A stretch of DNA of 44,750 nt, from NCBI RefSeq assembly GCF_000964545.1, contig NZ_BBVD01000024.1, positions 1-44,750 of the forward strand, in the 5' to 3' direction. Positions within the stretch are counted from its first letter, which is position 1. Each line of letters opens with the position of its first letter. Positions 40,008 through 44,750 of the stretch are shown here, in pieces. Below the pieces are notes generated by a model. The model searched no databases and had not been told where the DNA came from. It was given only the letters and a program-made list of their open reading frames with translations. This DNA comes from Comamonas thiooxydans (GTDB lineage: Bacteria > Pseudomonadota > Gammaproteobacteria > Burkholderiales > Burkholderiaceae_C). The translations under genes were made by a program, and so were the position numbers.

Positions 40008-40032
40008 ACTGCGCCGCGCAGGCGCAGTTCAG
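40004..40032. terminator. Hairpin between convergent ZIP and rlmD genes
   Basis: Perfect 12-bp inverted repeat CTGAACTGCGCC (40004-40015) and GGCGCAGTTCAG (40021-40032), loop GCGCA, overlapping the ZIP stop codon. There is no T run, so termination efficiency is uncertain. Confidence 0.55.
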
Positions 40033-40043
40033 GTCATGCTCGC

Positions 40044-41543
40044 TTATGTGCGCTCGAAAACGGCCATGGATTCCACATGCGCCGTATGCGGGAACATGTT
40101 CACCACGCCCGCCGCCACACAGCGATAGCCGGCCTGGTGCACCAGCAAGCCTGCATCACGCGCCAGCGTGGCCGGGTTGCAGCTCACATAGACAATGCGC
40201 TTGGGGAACTGCCAGCTTTCCTGCCCCTCGGGCAGCGGAGGCAGCAAATCGGGCTGCTCTTCGCTGGCAACGCCGGTCTGCTTGGCGCCGATGCGGATCT
40301 GGTGAATATCGGCAAGTGCCTTGGACAGGGCAAACGCCCCTTCACGCGGAGGATCGACCAGCCACTTGTCGGAGTTGCCGTCGGCAATCAGCATGGCAGG
40401 CGTCATCTCGAACAGATTGCGCGCCACGAAGCTGGTGGGAGCCAGCTTGTCGTCTTCGCTGCGAGTGGCATTGTTGCCCGCGTAGTTCTCGTGCGAGCGC
40501 TTGACCAGGGTTTCCGAGCCTTCGATGCCCAGCACCTCGCGCGCCATGGTGGCAATGGGCAGCGTAAAGTTGCCAAGACCGCAGAACCAGTCGATGACGC
40601 GTTCGTCCTTTTTCGCATCCAGCAGACGCAGCGAGCGCGTGACCAGCACACGGTTGATATGCGGATTGACCTGGGTGAAGTCGGTGGGTTTGAACGGCAT
40701 GGTGATGCCGAAGTCCGGCAGACCATAGGACAGCTGTGTGCCGCCTTCTTCCATCAGGTGCACGGTATCCGGACCCTTGGGCTGCAGCCACCACTGGACG
40801 TTCTGCTCGGCAGCAAAGTCGCGCAGGCGCTGCTTGTCGGCATCCGACAGAGGCTCCAGATGGCGCAGCACCAGGGCGGTGACATGGTCGCCGCAAGCCA
40901 CTTCGATCTGAGGACAGGTTTCGCGCGCATCCATACTGGCGATCAGTGCGCGCATGGGCATGAGCATTGCGTCCACATGGGGCGGCAAAATCTTGCAGAC
41001 CTCCATGTCGGCAATGTAGCGGCTCTTGCGCTCGTGGAAGCCCACCAGCACCTTGCCCTTCTTGGCCACATAGCGCACCGACAGGCGCGAACGGAAGCGA
41101 TAGCCCCAGGCCGGGCCTTCGATGGGGCGCAGCAGCGTCTCAGGCTTGACCTTGGCCAGATGCCAGAGGTTGTCCTCCAGTACACGCTGCTTGATGGCGA
41201 CCTGGGCCGCCACATGCAGATGCTGCATCTTGCAGCCACCACAGGCGCCGGCGTGCAGCCCGAAATTAGGGCAGCCGGGCGTCACGCGCTGCGAGGATTC
41301 GCGGTGGATTTCAGTCAGCGTGGCCGCTTCCCAGTTGTTCTTCTTGCGATGGGTGTTGGCGCTGACGATTTCACCGGTCAGGGCGCCGTCGATGAAGACC
41401 ACCTTGCCATCGGGCTTGCGGGCTACACCCTGGGCATCCATGTCCATGGACAGCACTTCCAGCCAGCCCTCGGGCAGCGCCGGGGCATCAGACGGGACTT
41501 CGGGCAGGTTTTCGGGAATTTTGTTGTCGCGGGATTCACTCAT
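40044..41543 (-). CDS. rlmD: 23S rRNA (uracil-1939-C5)-methyltransferase RlmD
   Basis: A 499-aa SAM-dependent RNA methyltransferase. An N-terminal TRAM domain (about 22-85, LSMDMDAQGVARKPDGKVVF, GEIVSANTHRKKNNW) is followed by an iron-sulfur Cys cluster (CPNFGLHAGACGGCKMQH with a further Cys in MEVCKILPP), and the RumA/TrmA catalytic domain: DFTQVNPHINRVLV, VIDWFCGLGNFTLPIA, WLVDPPREGA and the nucleophile Cys in YVSCNPATLARD. ATG 41543 starts MSESRDN; upstream codons to 41618 are not supported. Slightly longer than E. coli RlmD (433). Confidence 0.94.
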   Translation of the reverse strand: MSESRDNKIPENLPEVPSDAPALPEGWLEVLSMDMDAQGVARKPDGKVVFIDGALTGEIVSANTHRKKNNWEAATLTEIHRESSQRVTPGCPNFGLHAGACGGCKMQHLHVAAQVAIKQRVLEDNLWHLAKVKPETLLRPIEGPAWGYRFRSRLSVRYVAKKGKVLVGFHERKSRYIADMEVCKILPPHVDAMLMPMRALIASMDARETCPQIEVACGDHVTALVLRHLEPLSDADKQRLRDFAAEQNVQWWLQPKGPDTVHLMEEGGTQLSYGLPDFGITMPFKPTDFTQVNPHINRVLVTRSLRLLDAKKDERVIDWFCGLGNFTLPIATMAREVLGIEGSETLVKRSHENYAGNNATRSEDDKLAPTSFVARNLFEMTPAMLIADGNSDKWLVDPPREGAFALSKALADIHQIRIGAKQTGVASEEQPDLLPPLPEGQESWQFPKRIVYVSCNPATLARDAGLLVHQAGYRCVAAGVVNMFPHTAHVESMAVFERT

Positions 41544-41695
41544 GGTGCCCGATTGTCTCAGGCCGCCCCATACCCGAGAGCCGACCACGGCAAAAAACTG
41601 CATGGGCGCCCATATCAAGCGCCCAGCCGATAGGCCCTCTGCAAGGCAAAATCAAGCCTCAATGTGCCGCCGACTCTTGTCTGACAGCTATGCAA

Positions 41696-42007
41696 TCAGA
41701 AGCGTTGCTCTTCACGCAGCCGGCGCTCGCGGCTATTGCGCGCCGCAGCAATCTGGGCGCGCTCGGCGATCAGGTTGACCTCGGTGGCACAGTTGTACTC
41801 GTCGAGCGAAAAAAACATGCGGGCTCCGGGGGCGAGTTGCGACACCGTCTGATGCAGGGGCAGAGACAGGTCGACCGGCGCCACATTGGAGCGATAGATC
41901 AGCTCGTTATTGGGTGCATAGACAAAATAGCAGGCAGCCGATGCGACCTGGGCCCCAGCACAGGCCGACAGAACCAAGGCGGCACGCAGGACGGATGCAG
42001 CGGTCAT
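41696..42007 (-). CDS. Small exported protein of unknown function
   Basis: A 103-aa protein. Signal peptide TAASVLRAALVLSACAGAQV ends near ASA-A. The mature part CYFVYAPNNELIYRSNVAPV, DLSLPLHQTVSQLAPGARMF and FSLDEYNCATEV has a Cys pair that could form a disulfide, then a basic tail (ARNSRERRLREEQRF). I recall close relatives as hypothetical exported proteins of Burkholderiales. ATG 42007 has GGGAG upstream. Single gene, divergent from the GbsR-type regulator. Confidence 0.78.
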   Translation of the reverse strand: MTAASVLRAALVLSACAGAQVASAACYFVYAPNNELIYRSNVAPVDLSLPLHQTVSQLAPGARMFFSLDEYNCATEVNLIAERAQIAAARNSRERRLREEQRF

Positions 42008-42191
42008 GAACTCTCCCTTCCCTGACGGGGCTCCATGCCCCTGTAATCCGGCTATTTTACGAGTAGCGACGCAGCGACCGGGTCGATGCGAAATTTCTTC
42101 ATTGCAAGAAAATTGCTTGCAGCCATTCCCCCCTATGCGCACAGCCTGCACGAACACCTTGCGGATTCCTCTCGGGCATTCGTTCGAATAT

Positions 42192-42215
42192 AAATTTCTG
42201 TATTGACAGAAATTT
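42192..42215. promoter_or_regulatory. Palindromic operator at the GbsR-type regulator start
   Basis: Perfect inverted repeat AAATTTCTGT (42192-42201), spacer ATTG, ACAGAAATTT (42206-42215). The core TTCTGT-N4-ACAGAA recurs before the downstream operon (42791-42806), so it is probably the regulator's own binding site. Confidence 0.75.
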
Positions 42216-42238
42216 CAAGCAAGACCACACTTCATCTC

Positions 42239-42778
42239 ATGCAACTGAGTCCTATCGCTGAACGCTTTGTGCACCACTGGGGAGATATGGGCAACGCCTG
42301 GGGCGTGAACCGCACGGTGGCGCAAATTCATGCACTGCTGTTCTTTCATGGCCGCCCCCTCAATGCCGACGAAATCTGCGAAACCCTGGGTGCGGCACGC
42401 TCCAACGTCAGCAACAGCCTCAAGGAGCTGCTGAACTGGAACCTGATTCGCAGCAGCCGCAAAAGCGGTGACCGGCGCGAGTATTTCGAGACCTCGGCCG
42501 ATGTCTGGGAGCTGCTGCGCACCATTGTGCGAGAGCGCAAGCAGCGCGAATTCGACCCCACCAGTGCACTGCTGCGCGAATTGATCGCCCAGCCCGAATT
42601 CGAGCAGGAAACGCCCGATGCCCAGGATCGCGTGCACGAGACGCTGCGCCTCATGGATTCGCTGGGCATCTGGACCGACGAGATGCTGCGCCTGTCGCCG
42701 GCCACGCTGGACAAGATCCTGCGCCTTGGCGCCAGCGTCCAGCGCTTTGTCCGAGGCAAGGATGGTGGCAACGATTGA
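42239..42778 (+). CDS. GbsR/MarR-family transcriptional regulator
   Basis: A 179-aa winged-helix regulator: SPIAERFVHHWGDMGNAWGV, RTVAQIHALLFFHGRPLNAD, EICETLGAARSNVSNSLKEL (recognition helix) and the wing RSSRKSGDRREYFET. The helical C-terminus would mediate dimerisation and ligand sensing. The frame is open from a TTG at 42203, but the operator palindrome covers that codon, so ATG 42239 is preferred; no strong ribosome binding site is visible. It lies 47 bp upstream of a three-gene operon with a matching operator, so it probably represses itself and that operon. Confidence 0.88.
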   Translation: MQLSPIAERFVHHWGDMGNAWGVNRTVAQIHALLFFHGRPLNADEICETLGAARSNVSNSLKELLNWNLIRSSRKSGDRREYFETSADVWELLRTIVRERKQREFDPTSALLRELIAQPEFEQETPDAQDRVHETLRLMDSLGIWTDEMLRLSPATLDKILRLGASVQRFVRGKDGGND

Positions 42779-42788
42779 AGCCGAACTG

Positions 42789-42810
42789 AATTCTGTCAAG
42801 GCAGAAAATT
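42789..42810. promoter_or_regulatory. Second GbsR-type operator, before the epimerase operon
   Basis: AATTCTGTCAAGGCAGAAAATT aligns with the first operator: TTCTGT-N4-GCAGAA here against TTCTGT-N4-ACAGAA there. It lies between the regulator stop and the ribosome binding site AAAGGAG of the SDR gene. Confidence 0.65.
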
Positions 42811-42825
42811 GCAAAGGAGTAGCGT

Positions 42826-43710
42826 ATGCGAGTTCTGATCTGCGGCGGCACAGGCTTTCTGGGCCGACATATCGTGAATGCGCTGGCCCTGCTGGAGCAC
42901 GACCCCGTGGTGCGCAGCCGCCACAGCCAGCCGCCTGTGGACTTTGGCGCCTGCACCACGGCCGAGGCATGGCTTGAGCATCTGCAGGGCATCGATGCCG
43001 TCATCAATGCCGTCGGCGCTCTGCGCGACAAGCCCGGTCAGGATCTGCAGACCCTGCACTCTCTGGCTCCCATCGCGCTGTTTGATGCCTGTGCCCAGGC
43101 CGGCGTGCGCCGCGTGGTTCAGGTCTCGGCTCTGGGTGCCGGCCACAGCGGCACCCAGTACGCAACGACCAAGCGCGCGGCCGACGAACATCTGCTGGCA
43201 CTGGGCAGGCAGGGCCTGCTCAAGCCCGTTGTCGTGCGCCCCAGCATCATCTTCGGTGCGGGAGGGGCCAGCAGCCAGTTGTTTCTGAATCTTGCCAGAC
43301 TGCCCGTTTTGCTGCTGCCCGAACTCATGCGAAGCAGCCAGATTCAGCCCGTGGCCGTGCGCGATCTTGCCGAAGTGCTCGCGCATATGGCGACATCGGA
43401 CACCGGCGAAGGTATCGTCGAAATCGGCGGCCCCCTGCCGCTTTCGACAGAGGCCTTTATCGCCAGCCTGCGCGCCCAGATGGGCTACGGCCCGGCTTCG
43501 GTGCATGCCCTGCCAGACTGGATGAGCAAGGGCAGTGCCAGAGTCGGCGACCAGATACCAGCCCTTCCCTGGTGCAGCGAAACCATGGCCTTGCTGGAAA
43601 ACGACAACGTCACCGATACTCAGACCCTGGCCTCGCTGCTGGGGCGCGCCCCCGTGGCTCCGGATGCCATGCTGGCCACCTTGCCCAAGGAAGGCCGCCG
43701 CCATGCCTGA
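42826..43710 (+). CDS. NAD(P)-dependent epimerase/dehydratase-like SDR protein
   Basis: A 294-aa extended short-chain dehydrogenase-like protein. Rossmann motif GGTGFLG (residues 7-13), AVINAVGALRD, VVQVSALGAGHSGTQYATTK with the Tyr-x3-Lys pair, then VVVRPSIIFGAGG. This is the NDUFA9/atypical SDR pattern rather than a sugar epimerase. AAAGGAG lies 6 nt before ATG. It is translationally coupled to the DoxX-like gene (overlap 8 bp). The substrate is unknown. Confidence 0.88.
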   Translation: MRVLICGGTGFLGRHIVNALALLEHDPVVRSRHSQPPVDFGACTTAEAWLEHLQGIDAVINAVGALRDKPGQDLQTLHSLAPIALFDACAQAGVRRVVQVSALGAGHSGTQYATTKRAADEHLLALGRQGLLKPVVVRPSIIFGAGGASSQLFLNLARLPVLLLPELMRSSQIQPVAVRDLAEVLAHMATSDTGEGIVEIGGPLPLSTEAFIASLRAQMGYGPASVHALPDWMSKGSARVGDQIPALPWCSETMALLENDNVTDTQTLASLLGRAPVAPDAMLATLPKEGRRHA

Positions 43711-44140
43711 GTTGCAAAACGGCAGCAGAACCAACCCGCAAAAGCAAGCTGCCAGATTCATGCACGCCAGTCTGGTCGTCGTCTGGCTGGGCACGGCTTT
43801 GGTCAGCGCACTGGACTATTTCGGACTCTCGGGGCTCAACCACGAAGGTGCCCGCTTGCTGGACCAGGGCGGCATTGGCGATGCACGCTGGCAGGCACTG
43901 CTCATCTGGTCCGGCTTGCTGGCCGATTTGGCTCTGGGTCTGGCCTTGCTGCTGCGCCCCGGCCGCGCCATCTACCTGAGCGCCCTGCTGCTGATGACGG
44001 CCATGACCGTGATCGGCACGGCTCTTCAACCCACGCTGTGGCTGCACCCTCTGGGGCCGCTGCTCAAGAACCTGCCCATCGCCGCCATGCTGTGGTTCTT
44101 GCTGCAAACAGATCACTCGTACAACAGGCTTGAATCATGA
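43703..44140 (+). CDS. DoxX-like membrane protein
   Basis: A 145-aa protein with four hydrophobic helices (MHASLVVVWLGTALVSALDY, LLIWSGLLADLALGLALLL, AIYLSALLLMTAMTVIGTAL, LPIAAMLWFLLQ), matching the DoxX_3-type fold. The start overlaps the SDR gene and its stop overlaps the next start (ATGA). The SDR/DoxX/DUF2269 trio is a pattern seen in other proteobacteria; its chemistry is not known. Confidence 0.82.
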   Translation: MPELQNGSRTNPQKQAARFMHASLVVVWLGTALVSALDYFGLSGLNHEGARLLDQGGIGDARWQALLIWSGLLADLALGLALLLRPGRAIYLSALLLMTAMTVIGTALQPTLWLHPLGPLLKNLPIAAMLWFLLQTDHSYNRLES

Positions 44141-44613
44141 ATACCTATCTGTTGCTCAAGACACTGCACATCCTCTCCAGCGTGCTGCTGGTCGGCACCG
44201 GCCTCGGCTCGGCCTTCTACATGTTCTTTGCCAACCGCAGCGGCTCGGTCGCCGCCCAGGCAGTGGTCAGCCGCCTAGTGGTGCGGGCCGACTGGTGGTT
44301 CACTACTCCCTGCGTCTTCATTCAGCCGGTCACGGGCATTGCCATGGCCTATCTCGCAGGCTGGCCGCTCACCACTCCCTGGCTCGCGCTTTCGCTCGGC
44401 CTGTATGCGCTGGCCGGCATCTGCTGGCTGCCCGTGGTCTGGCTGCAGATCCGCATGGCGGCGATGGCGACCCAGGCGCATAGCCAGAGCCAGGCCCTGC
44501 CGCCGCTTTTCCGGCAGTATCAGTTGCGCTGGGAAGCTCTGGGCTACCCCGCTTTTGTGGCCATGGCCGGCACCTACTATCTGATGGTGAACAAGCCGGC
44601 GCTCTGGGGTTGA
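44137..44613 (+). CDS. DUF2269-family membrane protein
   Basis: A 158-aa four-helix membrane protein starting MNTYLLLKTLHILSSVLLVG, then TGLGSAFYMFFANRSGSV, the segment TPCVFIQPVTGIAMAYLAGW and RQYQLRWEALGYPAFVAMAG. His in LHIL and Arg/Trp pairs near the helix ends are typical of DUF2269. It is the last gene of the operon. The 137 bp to the window end hold no supported gene. Confidence 0.87.
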   Translation: MNTYLLLKTLHILSSVLLVGTGLGSAFYMFFANRSGSVAAQAVVSRLVVRADWWFTTPCVFIQPVTGIAMAYLAGWPLTTPWLALSLGLYALAGICWLPVVWLQIRMAAMATQAHSQSQALPPLFRQYQLRWEALGYPAFVAMAGTYYLMVNKPALWG

Positions 44614-44750
44614 GGCGTCTGCCATGATCGGCTCGCCCACATCTCGCTCATCAGGAAGGACGGCAGCCCGCTCATTGCAGCGATAGCGGCCATGCCGTCT
44701 CAACCTTTTGCGACTCGTCAGCTATCGAAACACACCAATCGCTTCCACAA

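Overview
The window looks like chromosomal DNA of a Comamonadaceae betaproteobacterium, most likely Comamonas or a close relative such as Delftia or Acidovorax. This rests on the GC-rich sequence, the block thrS-infC-rpmI-rplT-pheS-pheT-ihfA-merR-tRNA-Pro, the TonB/ExbBD/HemP set typical of Burkholderiales, and two copies of a nested AGCT...AGCGC hairpin repeat that I associate with this family. No insertion sequence, transposase, integrase or CRISPR array is visible.

Layout. (1) 1-7616, minus strand: a biofilm-adhesin type I secretion locus. The order is outer-membrane TolC/LapE-like protein, an 82-aa family protein, LapB-like ABC transporter, LapC/HlyD-like adaptor, an atypical LuxR-type regulator, a strong terminator, then the N-terminus of a giant retention-module adhesin that runs off the left edge. 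About 800 bp without a convincing gene lie upstream. (2) 8424-17202, minus strand: tRNA-Pro and the translation block (merR, ihfA, pheT, pheS, rplT, rpmI, infC, thrS). thrS is preceded by a Thr-codon-containing leader ORF plus a terminator that together look like a transcription attenuator. infC appears to start at a non-canonical ATA. (3) 17202-21150: isocitrate lyase, an EamA transporter, an RraA-like protein and a SWIB-domain protein. (4) 21539-22451: a divergent pair of phage-type HTH regulators around a palindrome-rich 105-bp operator region, with a 32-aa membrane peptide. This is a prophage remnant or a domesticated switch.

(5) 22556-34653 is an iron-acquisition island. A divergent Fur-box region separates a catecholate-type TonB receptor (followed by a PiuC-type dioxygenase, an FMN hydroxyacid dehydrogenase, Bfd, TonB, ExbB and ExbD) from a minus-strand operon of PepSY protein, DUF2271 protein, DUF4198 protein, ApbE and an NADPH flavoreductase. 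The minus operon reads as a chain carrying electrons from cytosolic NADPH to the periplasm, probably to release iron from the imported siderophore. (6) 34823-35724: Fur-boxed hemP and a GlcG/HbpS-like protein. (7) 35917-37108: a BI-1/YccA membrane protein and a small lipoprotein. (8) 37264-40007: a probable Fur-controlled iron-sparing operon (DUF2325 protein, unknown protein, Mn-type superoxide dismutase, ZIP metal transporter). (9) 40044-44613: rlmD, a small exported protein, and a GbsR/MarR regulator whose own promoter and downstream operon (SDR epimerase, DoxX-like, DUF2269) carry matching palindromic operators.

The strongest candidates for something undescribed are the thrS attenuator, the PepSY/DUF2271/DUF4198/ApbE/flavoreductase chain with a DUF2271 protein that lacks a recognisable flavinylation motif, the GbsR-type regulator with its two operators, and the three-palindrome phage-like switch.
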